From contig JBLHVI010000056.1 in the NCBI GenBank assembly GCA_047630175.1, forward strand, positions 1 to 18,829: a stretch of 18,829 bases of DNA, read 5' to 3'. A program made the translations under genes and the position numbers. The stretch is from UBA4582 sp047630175. GTDB lineage: Bacteria; Pseudomonadota; Gammaproteobacteria; Pseudomonadales; Azotimanducaceae. Shown piece after piece: positions 9,093-15,025 of this stretch. Under the pieces are notes generated by a model. The model worked only from the letters and a program-made list of their open reading frames with translations. It was not told the origin of the DNA and searched no databases. How positions within the stretch are numbered: position 1 is the first letter of the stretch; each line of letters begins with the position of its first letter.

Positions 9093-9106
9093 ATAAACGC
9101 GTTTAT
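9093..9106. promoter_or_regulatory. 14-bp perfect palindrome over the tusA start codon
   Basis: ATAAACGCGTTTAT is its own reverse complement, and its last two bases are the first two of the ATG at 9105-9107. A protein bound here, or a hairpin in the mRNA, would affect initiation directly. No clear Shine-Dalgarno precedes this start. Confidence 0.5.
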
Positions 9107-9338
9107 GAATATTCATGCTGACATTGACGTTGACACGTCTGGACTGCGCTGCCCGGAGCCGCTGATGGTGGTGCGCAACAAAATCAGGGATATGGCGACC
9201 GGTGAGGTGATTAAGGTCGTCGCAACAGATCCTTCCACGTCGTGGGATTTCCCGAAGTTTTGTAAGTTTCTCAACCACGAGATGGTGCATCAAGAGACTA
9301 CAGAGTCGCTTTACGTGTACTGGATTAAAAAGGGCTGA
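9105..9338 (+). CDS. tusA: TusA-family sulfurtransferase
   Basis: 77 residues from ATG 9105. The frame stays open to an ATG at 9006, but the extra 33 residues have no counterpart in TusA, which is about 80 residues long with Cys near position 19. Here Cys16 sits in LRCPEPLM, the CPxP motif that carries the persulfide. The rest matches the family: DPSTSWDFPKFC, then NHEM, and a Tyr-rich last strand ending IKKG. TusA takes sulfur from IscS and passes it to the TusBCD/TusE relay for the 2-thiouridine of tRNA Glu, Gln and Lys, and feeds other sulfur routes. It heads a plus-strand operon; the next gene starts 7 bases after its stop. The start is the least certain part because no strong ribosome site is visible. 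Confidence 0.85.
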   Translation: MNIHADIDVDTSGLRCPEPLMVVRNKIRDMATGEVIKVVATDPSTSWDFPKFCKFLNHEMVHQETTESLYVYWIKKG

Positions 9339-9345
9339 GACGCTG

Positions 9346-9834
9346 ATGGATGTCCCGGCTTGTTACTATTTTGCCTACGGTAGCAATATGAATACTGCGC
9401 GCGTGCGGCAGCGACAGATGGGCGTTGATGCGCAGATGTCTGCTCAGTTATTGGGATACGCCTTGGCGTTTAACAAGCGTTCGCAGAAATACCCAGGCGC
9501 GGCATCGGCTAACGTGATGGTGAGCACTGAGACCAGTGTCGTAGAGGGTATTGCGTATCGGCTCAAAACAGCCGACCAAATTCACATAATGGATCCTTTT
9601 GAAGGCTATCCGCGACTTTATACCCGCATTGCATTGCCCGTGCAGACCGTCGCAGGCAGCGTTATGGCGTGGACGTACATTGCCAACGTTGAACACGTAG
9701 CGGAAGGGCTTAAACCGGCGCGTTGGTATTTGGCGCATTTGCTGGCCGGTCGTGAATATCTATCTACGGATTATTATGCGCGACTGGCTGCCGTTGTCTG
9801 TCTGCCTACCAGTGATGAGGAGCCGGTTAGTTGA
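9346..9834 (+). CDS. Gamma-glutamylcyclotransferase-like protein
   Basis: 162 residues. YFAYGSNM at 8-15 is the signature loop of the gamma-glutamylcyclotransferase (GGCT/AIG2-like) fold, which binds the gamma-glutamyl group. FEGYP at 85-89 supplies Glu86, matching the catalytic acid of the family. Members release 5-oxoproline from gamma-glutamyl amino acids or related compounds; the exact substrate cannot be told here. The gene lies 7 bases after tusA, and its TGA at 9832-9834 overlaps the next start, so translation is probably coupled. GAGGAG inside its last codons serves as the ribosome site of epmC. Confidence 0.8.
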   Translation: MDVPACYYFAYGSNMNTARVRQRQMGVDAQMSAQLLGYALAFNKRSQKYPGAASANVMVSTETSVVEGIAYRLKTADQIHIMDPFEGYPRLYTRIALPVQTVAGSVMAWTYIANVEHVAEGLKPARWYLAHLLAGREYLSTDYYARLAAVVCLPTSDEEPVS

Positions 9835-10367
9835 ATACGGCCCAGCAGATTAGCATTATCTTCAATGATTGTTTTCAGGCGAGCCACCAAACGGTGTTGG
9901 TTGGGCAGGGGGATGAGCCTGTTTATTTGCCAGCGACGCCTGAGTTGCCTTGGCACAGAGTGGTTTTTCGGGCTGACTATGGCGCCAGCGCGCTACATGA
10001 AGCGGCCCACTGGTGCCTCGCTGGTCTTCATCGTCGAACCTTGGAAGACTACGGTTATTCGTATCAGGGTCAACGTGATGCAACCCAGCAGTTGGTGTTT
10101 GAGCAGCTTGAAGTACGCCCGCAGGCGCTGGAGTGGATATTCAGCCAGGCTGCCGGATTAGCGTTTCGTGTAAGTTGCGATAACTTCGATGAGGCGTGTC
10201 TTGACCGCCAGCGATTTCAACGCCAAATTCAGTTGCAGGCGCAGGCGCTAGTGCGCCAAGGCTTACCTGCACGTGCTGCGCGCTTTGCTTGTGGGCTGGT
10301 GCGACATATGCCCGCGAGTACCCCTGAATTTGCTACACTGGCCGCCTACGCGCAACTACCGGATTAG
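9831..10367 (+). CDS. epmC: Elongation factor P hydroxylase EpmC (YfcM)
   Basis: 178 residues from TTG 9831. The TTG overlaps the upstream TGA (TTGA) and has GAGGAG at 9817-9822, 8 bases away, which decides the start. It aligns along its length with E. coli YfcM as I know it: DEPVYLPA near 28-35, RVVF, then ASALHEAAHWC with the metal-binding HExxH at His56-His60, FEQLEVRPQALEW and SCDN. EpmC hydroxylates the lysine of EF-P after EpmA and EpmB have added beta-lysine, finishing the modification that helps EF-P rescue ribosomes stalled on polyproline. EpmA, EpmB and EF-P are not in the window. The gene sits with tusA, another translation-related gene, in one operon. Confidence 0.92.
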   Translation: MNTAQQISIIFNDCFQASHQTVLVGQGDEPVYLPATPELPWHRVVFRADYGASALHEAAHWCLAGLHRRTLEDYGYSYQGQRDATQQLVFEQLEVRPQALEWIFSQAAGLAFRVSCDNFDEACLDRQRFQRQIQLQAQALVRQGLPARAARFACGLVRHMPASTPEFATLAAYAQLPD

Positions 10368-10369
10368 GC

Positions 10370-10777
10370 ATGTCGTTCCCCGCAGGCTACGAAACAGACA
10401 AGGGCCAAGACCCTGCTGAAGATCACATTGGTCCTTTTTACTATCGACGTGATGGTGCGGGTTATGCGTTCGCCTTTCTGGCCGGCCCCGAGCACGCCAA
10501 TGCGAACAATACGCTTCATGGCGGCGTGCTGATGACGTTTGCTGACTATAGCTTGTGTATGCTGGCAACCGAGGGTTACGCAAACGAAAGTTGTGTCACC
10601 GTGAGTTTTAGCAGCGAGTTTATTGCTGCAGCAGAAGTCGGGCAGGTGATTTCGTGCACTGCAGAGGTGGTGCGTAAGACGCGTTCCTTGGTGTTCATGC
10701 GGGGTGAGATCCGCGCGGGTGAGGAGATTTTGTTGAACTTTAGTGCCGTCGTGAAACGGCTGCTGCCCCGTGACTGA
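10370..10777 (+). CDS. PaaI-type hotdog-fold thioesterase
   Basis: 135 residues. ATG is 2 bases after the epmC stop. NNTLHGGVLMTFADYSL (46-62) is the hotdog-fold signature: Asn46/47 and the His50-Gly-Gly turn hold the thioester carbonyl, and Asp59 on the long helix is the acidic residue of the PaaI subfamily. The later strands, such as SCVTVSFSSEF and SLVFMRGEI, complete the fold, and the length is typical. It should hydrolyse an acyl-CoA thioester; the acyl group is unknown. Its last 8 bases overlap the next gene. Confidence 0.8.
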   Translation: MSFPAGYETDKGQDPAEDHIGPFYYRRDGAGYAFAFLAGPEHANANNTLHGGVLMTFADYSLCMLATEGYANESCVTVSFSSEFIAAAEVGQVISCTAEVVRKTRSLVFMRGEIRAGEEILLNFSAVVKRLLPRD

Positions 10778-11663
10778 CACCCTGCATCTGGTGGATGCGT
10801 CTATCTATGTGTTCCGTGCTTACTTCTCTTTGCCGGTTAGCATCACCGACCAGCAAGACAACGTCGTTAACGCGGTGCATGGCTATACGGGGTTTCTTCT
10901 TGACCTGTTGGCACACCAGCCGCAATTCGTAGCCTGTGCATTTGATGAAAGTCTGAACACCTGTTTTCGTAATGCGCTTTATCCGGCCTACAAAGCCAAC
11001 CGTGAGACGCCCGATGAGAACTTGCTGTATCAGTTTCAGCAATGTCAGCGCGTCACTGAACTTTTGGGCCTGCGCGGCTATGCCATGGCAGAGTACGAGG
11101 CTGATGATATTATTGGCAGCCTTGCCGTGGCCTGGCGCAAGATGGCACCGATTGCGGGCAATGTGGTGATTCTGAGCCGTGACAAGGACCTAGGGCAACT
11201 GTTGCAGGCTGATGATGAACTCTGGGATTTTGCGGCGAATCTGCGCGCTGGGCCAGCGGCGGTGTTGGCAAAGTTTGGCGTCAGTGTTGCGCAGTTGGCA
11301 GACTACCTTGCCCTCGCGGGCGACAGTGTCGATAATATCCCTGGTGCGCCGGGTATCGGCGCCAAGACCGCAGCGCTGCTTTTGCAGCAATATGAATCTT
11401 TAACAGCATTACTTGCCCGGACTGATGAGGTTGCGCTATCAACCTTGCGCGGTGCCAAAAAAATTGCCCAGACGTTAAAAGATAATCAGCAACAGTTAAC
11501 GTTGTATCGACAGTTGACCGAGATTAAATGCGATATCCCCATGGCAGTACAGCGCGATGACCTGCGACCCTGGCAGGCCGATCATAAGGCACTAGCAGCT
11601 TTTGCTGACGACATGCGTTTTGGTCAGCGATTGCGAACGCGACTGCTGGTGCAGGCGTCATAA
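10770..11663 (+). CDS. Stand-alone 5'-3' exonuclease/flap endonuclease
   Basis: 297 residues from GTG 10770, overlapping the thioesterase stop by 8 bases. It matches the 5'-nuclease domain of DNA polymerase I without any polymerase part. Asp9 (LVDASIYVFRAYF), Asp59 (FDES), Glu110-Ala-Asp112-Asp113, Asp138-Lys-Asp140, and Gly184-Asp185-x-x-Asp188-Asn-Ile-Pro-Gly are all present, followed by the helix-hairpin-helix PGIGAKTAA. E. coli Xni (ExoIX) has lost several of these acids, so this is a fuller active site than Xni and the name xni is withheld. Such enzymes cut 5' flaps and remove RNA primers. It is the last gene of the operon. Confidence 0.85.
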   Translation: MTDTLHLVDASIYVFRAYFSLPVSITDQQDNVVNAVHGYTGFLLDLLAHQPQFVACAFDESLNTCFRNALYPAYKANRETPDENLLYQFQQCQRVTELLGLRGYAMAEYEADDIIGSLAVAWRKMAPIAGNVVILSRDKDLGQLLQADDELWDFAANLRAGPAAVLAKFGVSVAQLADYLALAGDSVDNIPGAPGIGAKTAALLLQQYESLTALLARTDEVALSTLRGAKKIAQTLKDNQQQLTLYRQLTEIKCDIPMAVQRDDLRPWQADHKALAAFADDMRFGQRLRTRLLVQAS

Positions 11664-11711
11664 ACGCCTCACGTAGGTTTTATGAACGGCTAGCGTGGAT
11701 TAGATAAACCG

Positions 11712-12188
11712 CTAGAGTGTGTCGTATAAAATATGCCGCACAACTTTGTTGACGGCCAGCGACGAGCCACTGCGTAATGCCATGCGTAGTTGGTTAATGA
11801 CAAGTTTACGTTCCTCGATCACAGACGGACTCAAATTCTGTGTTGGCGCCAAGCGCACAACGTTGTTGTCACCTTCTTGGTTAGGCGCTATGTAAATAGG
11901 TTCACTGATCGCGCTTAATTTCAAAAATGCTTTGTGAGTAAGGCAGGCTTGATCGACACCGTCCTGACGAATAGTATCTGCGTATCGAATGTAGCCTTCC
12001 TCTTCCAGCCAAAGCAGGGCGAAAAATCCGGAGGTATAGCGTGGGCTGTGCAGTCCATACTCGTCAGGCTCGTCGATACCTGCAACCTCGTCTACATACA
12101 GAGCGAACTTGGTAGGGAAGTTTGCATACAGTATGCTCAGTGCCACAGCGAGATGTCGGTAGAAGTTTTCAATGTTTATGTCAGCCAT
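11712..12188 (-). CDS. Unrecognised protein, possibly winged-helix-like
   Basis: 158 residues from the ATG at 12188-12186. The frame continues up to a GTG at 12254, but a consensus TATAAT lies inside that extension, so the shorter start is preferred. I do not recognise a family. The N-terminal half looks helical (FYRHLAVALSILYANFP), followed by FFALLWLEEEGYIRY, which resembles the recognition helix and wing of a winged-helix domain. Near the C-terminus a helix with Glu-Glu-Arg-Lys precedes a basic end. There is no signal peptide or membrane helix. It is transcribed divergently from msrB and runs towards the exonuclease gene, with 48 bases between the coding ends. A regulatory role is possible but not shown. 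Confidence 0.7.
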   Translation of the reverse strand: MADINIENFYRHLAVALSILYANFPTKFALYVDEVAGIDEPDEYGLHSPRYTSGFFALLWLEEEGYIRYADTIRQDGVDQACLTHKAFLKLSAISEPIYIAPNQEGDNNVVRLAPTQNLSPSVIEERKLVINQLRMALRSGSSLAVNKVVRHILYDTL

Positions 12189-12194
12189 GGCGGC

Positions 12195-12223
12195 ATTATA
12201 GCGGTGTATTCGATGCTTGTGCA
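12195..12223 (-). promoter_or_regulatory. Sigma-70 promoter giving a leaderless transcript
   Basis: On the minus strand TATAAT spans 12200-12195 and TGCACA (4 of 6 to consensus) spans 12223-12218, with a 17-base spacer. Only six bases (12194-12189) separate the -10 from the ATG, so the expected start of transcription is the A of the ATG at 12188. Confidence 0.55.
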
Positions 12224-12287
12224 CTGGTCCGTACACAGACCGGAATTTTGCCACAGGTTATATCGATATGTTACTTTTTTGGAAACC

Positions 12288-12293
12288 GAGGAG
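12288..12293 (+). promoter_or_regulatory. Ribosome binding site of msrB
   Basis: GAGGAG lies 7 bases before ATG 12301 and fixes the start of the msrB-like gene. This strong site argues that the gene is expressed despite the loss of its catalytic Cys. Confidence 0.75.
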
Positions 12294-12300
12294 CCTCTAG

Positions 12301-12711
12301 ATGGCCAAGGTAAGCAAGACCATTGAGGAATGGCGAGCACAGTTGACACCCGCGCAGTTCGACATAACGCGTAATAAAGTCACGGAGAAAGCATTTACTG
12401 GCGACTATTGGGATGCCAAGGTGGCAGGTATCTATAGTTGTGTATGCTGTGACAATAAGGTGTTTGATGCGAAGTTCCAGTACGACGCTGGTACTGGCTG
12501 GGCAAGTTTTTCGGAGCCCGTTGCGGCAAGCGCTATTATAACGCGGGAAGATCGCAGCTTGTTCATGGCGCGTACCGAAATTATGTGTGCCGATTGCGAG
12601 GCGCATTTGGGCCATGTGTTTGTTGACGGGCCTAATCCGGGCGGCCAACGATTTAGCCTTAATTCGGTGTCCCTGCGTTTTAAGCCTGCGGTTGATGCCA
12701 AAGCCACCTGA
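12301..12711 (+). CDS. msrB: MsrB-family protein with zinc site but Ser in place of the catalytic Cys
   Basis: 136 residues, full length for MsrB, which reduces methionine-R-sulfoxide in proteins using thioredoxin. The fold is complete: WRAQLTPAQFDITRNKVTE, then zinc ligands Cys47 and Cys50 (CVCC) and Cys96 and Cys99 (CADC), then AHLGHVF with His105. The catalytic block, RYCVNSASLRF in E. coli, reads RFSLNSVSLRF here, so the nucleophile is Ser119 (AGC at 12655-12657, not a TGA selenocysteine codon). The resolving Cys in the E. coli GCGW motif is Thr65 (AGTGW). The only remaining Cys besides the zinc ligands is Cys49. The reductase reaction is therefore not expected; the protein may bind oxidised Met or have another role. 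The symbol marks the family, not proven activity. Confidence 0.85.
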   Translation: MAKVSKTIEEWRAQLTPAQFDITRNKVTEKAFTGDYWDAKVAGIYSCVCCDNKVFDAKFQYDAGTGWASFSEPVAASAIITREDRSLFMARTEIMCADCEAHLGHVFVDGPNPGGQRFSLNSVSLRFKPAVDAKAT

Positions 12712-12779
12712 GGCAAATGTGTGTCATGACGCGCGAATTTGTCGCTGATCAGGCCCGTGCGCGTGATCAAAAATCCTAC

Positions 12780-12807
12780 TTGACATAATATGTCGAATGG
12801 CTACACT
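12780..12807 (+). promoter_or_regulatory. Promoter of the yjfI-pspA cluster
   Basis: TTGACA at 12780-12785 is a perfect -35. TACACT at 12802-12807 is a 4 of 6 match to the -10, with a 16-base spacer. Transcription would start near 12814, giving a leader of about 100 bases. Operator 1 overlaps the -35 and operator 2 lies just after the start, the usual layout for repression. Confidence 0.6.
12782..12794. promoter_or_regulatory. Palindromic operator, copy 1
   Basis: GACATAATATGTC is a 13-base perfect dyad around a central A, overlapping the TTGACA -35 by four bases. It is identical to copy 2, with centres 38 bases apart. I do not recognise a known regulator consensus in it. Confidence 0.7.
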
Positions 12808-12819
12808 AACAAACATCAC

Positions 12820-12832
12820 GACATAATATGTC
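12820..12832. promoter_or_regulatory. Palindromic operator, copy 2
   Basis: Exact copy of GACATAATATGTC, about 6 bases after the expected transcription start. Repressor bound to both copies could block initiation and clearance. The small DNA-binding-like protein encoded downstream at 14110-14463 is a candidate ligand. Confidence 0.7.
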
Positions 12833-12900
12833 ATATGCCAGCAGCAACGGGATATGCCATGCTGGTGGTGCTATCACCGACAACATATTGGCTATAGGCC

Positions 12901-12908
12901 AAAGGAGG
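12901..12908 (+). promoter_or_regulatory. Strong Shine-Dalgarno that places the yjfI start at ATT
   Basis: AAAGGAGG is close to the full anti-16S complement. The in-frame codon at the right distance is ATT 12914, five bases on; GTG 12910 is too close and out of frame. A 5-bp stem (TTGGC 12888-12892 with GCCAA 12898-12902) ends on the first bases of this site. Confidence 0.7.
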
Positions 12909-12913
12909 CGTGC

Positions 12914-13330
12914 ATTAATACCCAAGAACTCGCCATGCGCCTGCTGGAGATTGGCAGTTTTGAAGGCTACCAATTTGACTGCCAGCCTATTCCTAGTGAT
13001 GTCGGTGTCTTGCAAGTCACCGTTGGAGACTATGAAGAAATCCCCGTCTTTGTGTCGGTGACGGACAGTCAAATTCTGTGCATCACGCATCTGTTTAGCG
13101 AGTCTGAGGTTAACCCAAAATTTCGCGCGCGGATGCTAGAAGAGATGCTCGAACTCAACATACCTATGCCTTTGTCGTCTTTTTCAAAAATTGGTGAGCG
13201 TTATGTTGTGTTTGGTGCTTTGTCGGTGAACTCCAGTATGGATGATATTTGCCATGAGTTGATTACCGTGACCGAGAACGCGGTAGAAGCACTGCTCGCA
13301 ATGGAAGAATTTGTTCGCCAAGACGTGTAG
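12914..13330 (+). CDS. yjfI: YjfI family protein (DUF2170), apparent ATT start
   Basis: 138 residues from ATT 12914. The ATG at 12854 is in frame but would add 20 residues (Trp, His and Cys rich) that have no match in E. coli YjfI, and it lies upstream of the Shine-Dalgarno. From ATT the protein opens I/M-N-T-Q-E-L-A-M-R-L, which lines up with the start of E. coli YjfI. Landmarks are NIPMPLSSFSKIG, then RYVVFGALSVNSSMDDI and a C-terminal helix ending EEFVRQDV; the E. coli protein has PLSSVGISS and YYIVFGALSLKSSLEDI. The molecular role is unknown, but the family is found beside PspA homologues, as here with pspA 59 bases on. It is cytoplasmic by appearance. Confidence 0.85.
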   Translation: MNTQELAMRLLEIGSFEGYQFDCQPIPSDVGVLQVTVGDYEEIPVFVSVTDSQILCITHLFSESEVNPKFRARMLEEMLELNIPMPLSSFSKIGERYVVFGALSVNSSMDDICHELITVTENAVEALLAMEEFVRQDV

Positions 13331-13389
13331 CGGGGATTATTACGTTTGCGTCATTTGATAACAAAGGTCAGATCAGGAGTTAACAGCCT

Positions 13390-14079
13390 ATGAGTATCTT
13401 GAAGAAGATTATGACCGCCGTACGTGGTGGCGCCCGGGAAGTCGGCGAACTGATTGTTGATGCTAATGGTACGCGTATTTTTGAGCAGGAAATTCGCGAT
13501 GCGCAAACGCATCTGCACAAGGCCCGACAAGACCTCACAGACTTAATGGCGCGCCAGATGCAAGCTAGCCGTGAGGTCGTAACCCTACAGCGTGGCATTA
13601 AAGAGCATGAAAGCCATGCGCGGCAAGCGCTGGATACGCATCACGACGACCTAGCGTTGCAGGTAGCTAACAAGATTGCGCTAATGGAAGGTGAGCTTGC
13701 GGAACAGCAAGAAGCACATGCAACCTTCGGTCAGCATGTCGAGCAGATGCGGCAATTGGTGCAGAAAACACAGCGTCAGGTAAAAGATTACGAACGTCAG
13801 TTGAGCATGTTGCGCACCACGGAAAGCGTGCAGAAAGCGAGCGCTGCTATTGCTGATAACTTTGCGACCAGCCAGTCTAGAATTTTGTCCGCCAAGGACT
13901 CATTGGTGCGTATTCGTCAGCGTCAACAGCGACAGTTCGATCGCATGGCAGCGGCCGATACATTGCAAGCTCAAGCGAGTGACCTGACCCTGGGCGAAGA
14001 GCTTCAGGCTGCAGGAATTGGCGAGCAACCGCTTGACGGCAGTACTGTGCTGGCGCGTCTTAAGGCCAGCCGCGCCTAG
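13390..14079 (+). CDS. pspA: PspA/IM30 (ESCRT-III-like) membrane-stress protein
   Basis: 229 residues, the usual length (E. coli YjfJ about 230). It begins MSILKKIMTAVRGG, an amphipathic helix that docks on the inner membrane, followed by long coiled-coil helices rich in Gln, Arg, Glu and Ala from about residue 30 to 150, and a shorter C-terminal helical region. AGGAG at 13375-13379 is 10 bases before the ATG. PspA/IM30 proteins build helical assemblies on damaged membrane and help keep the proton gradient. With yjfI just upstream, this is closer in context to E. coli YjfJ than to PspA of the pspF-pspABC system; no sigma-54 site or pspF is visible. Confidence 0.88.
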   Translation: MSILKKIMTAVRGGAREVGELIVDANGTRIFEQEIRDAQTHLHKARQDLTDLMARQMQASREVVTLQRGIKEHESHARQALDTHHDDLALQVANKIALMEGELAEQQEAHATFGQHVEQMRQLVQKTQRQVKDYERQLSMLRTTESVQKASAAIADNFATSQSRILSAKDSLVRIRQRQQRQFDRMAAADTLQAQASDLTLGEELQAAGIGEQPLDGSTVLARLKASRA

Positions 14080-14109
14080 GTGGTTGGCTGCGATTTACAG
14101 GTGTGATCG

Positions 14110-14463
14110 ATGACGACACAGGATAAATGGGACAAGGAAAAGCGTAGTATCAAGGCGGTACAGGTGGCGTTTGATCTCGGTAACGAGGTGAACCAGCAAA
14201 TTCGCTTTGAAGCGCTAGAGCAGGGCATTAACCCGTCTGACAGGGTACGGCAAATATTGGGTTTGCCGGTGAACGCGCGGCCTGTGCGACCGCGACTGTC
14301 GATTTCCTTGTCTGAAGAAGACTTCGCCTTACTGGCCATACGCTTTACTGTGGCGTCTGATGATCGCCTGAAAATTCGGCAGATCGCAGCAGAGAAGCTG
14401 GTGGAGCACTTGCACGATAATGTTTTGTCACACAGATCGGTCAAACAAGGATCAGAAGATTAG
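14110..14463 (+). CDS. Small protein with two possible ribbon-helix-helix units; candidate cluster regulator
   Basis: 117 residues; no family recognised with certainty. Residues 13-52 read as a basic strand (KAVQVAFDLG), a helix (NEVNQQIRFEALEQG) and a second helix starting INPSDRVRQIL. This is the strand-helix-helix order of ribbon-helix-helix DNA-binding proteins, with the common NPSD helix cap. Residues 60-102 repeat the order: RPRLSISLS, EEDFALLAIRF, DDRLKIRQIAAEKLVEHL. A protein of this kind would suit the two palindromes at 12782 and 12820, which suggests autoregulation; this is inference. It starts 30 bases after pspA and is followed by the rhomboid gene 13 bases on. Confidence 0.7.
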   Translation: MTTQDKWDKEKRSIKAVQVAFDLGNEVNQQIRFEALEQGINPSDRVRQILGLPVNARPVRPRLSISLSEEDFALLAIRFTVASDDRLKIRQIAAEKLVEHLHDNVLSHRSVKQGSED

Positions 14464-14476
14464 TTCAGCCTCGATC

Positions 14477-15025
14477 ATGTTGCGTCAATGGATGGGTGGC
14501 TTTCGGCGCATCGCATGGTTGCTGGTCCTGCTCTGGGGATTTCACGGGGTAAACTATTATTTTGGTATGACCTTCAATGAACTGGGTATCTTGCCTAGGC
14601 AGTGGCACGGTTTGTACGGCGTCGCCCTGTGGCCACTACTGCACGGTAATGTATCGCATTTATTGATGAATACTTTGCCATTACTGGTGTTGGGTCTGCT
14701 GGTAGCGTTGCGCGGTAATCACGTGTTTGTGCGCAGCTCTGTCATTATTATTTTGCTCGGGGGGGTTGGCGTCTGGGTGCTGGGGCGGCCGGCTTATCAT
14801 ATTGGTGCCAGCGGTCTGGCTTTCGGCTATTTCGGATTCTTGATTGCCGTGGGTGTCTACGAGGGGCGTATCAGCAGCCTTGCCATCGCTACACTCGTCA
14901 TTTTTTGGTACGGCGGCATGATCTTCGGCGTTGTCCCACAAAATAATTTTGTCTCGTGGGAAGGGCACCTGTTCGGCATGTTGGCGGGAATTTTTGCTGC
15001 GCGTCTATTAGCTCGGCGGCGCTGA
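14477..15025 (+). CDS. Rhomboid-family intramembrane serine protease
   Basis: 182 residues from ATG 14477. The frame is open further up to 14420, but that would run over the end of the preceding gene and give a polar N-terminus. About six hydrophobic segments fit the basic rhomboid core. His61 and Asn65 (HLLMN) form the HxxxN motif on TM2, Ser112 is the nucleophile in GASG, and His164 (WEGHLFG) completes the dyad. All catalytic residues are present, so it should be an active inner-membrane protease; substrates are unknown. It is the last gene of the yjfI-pspA cluster and overlaps the end of uspE tail to tail by 18 bases. The ribosome site is weak, so translation may be coupled to the gene upstream. 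Confidence 0.85.
   Translation: MLRQWMGGFRRIAWLLVLLWGFHGVNYYFGMTFNELGILPRQWHGLYGVALWPLLHGNVSHLLMNTLPLLVLGLLVALRGNHVFVRSSVIIILLGGVGVWVLGRPAYHIGASGLAFGYFGFLIAVGVYEGRISSLAIATLVIFWYGGMIFGVVPQNNFVSWEGHLFGMLAGIFAARLLARRR

Noticed and set aside
9006..9104. ATG 9006 as the tusA start
   Set aside because: The extra 33 residues do not belong to the TusA family, and the stretch contains hairpins typical of a leader.
11690..11715. CTAGCG/CGCTAG inverted repeat as a two-way terminator
   Set aside because: A 6-bp stem with a 14-base loop and no T-tract on either side.
12189..12254. GTG 12254 as the start of the unknown minus gene
   Set aside because: The extension contains a consensus -10 box, and the product from ATG 12188 looks complete.
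11934..12326. Plus-strand frame of 130 codons
   Set aside because: Antisense to the 11712-12188 gene, and it runs through the msrB ribosome site and start.
12729..12772. Inverted repeats after msrB as a terminator
   Set aside because: The TGATCA copies are separated by 12 bases and followed by A, not T, on the plus strand; alternative pairings compete.
12854..12913. ATG 12854 as the yjfI start
   Set aside because: No ribosome site, no match to YjfI, and it lies upstream of a near-perfect Shine-Dalgarno.
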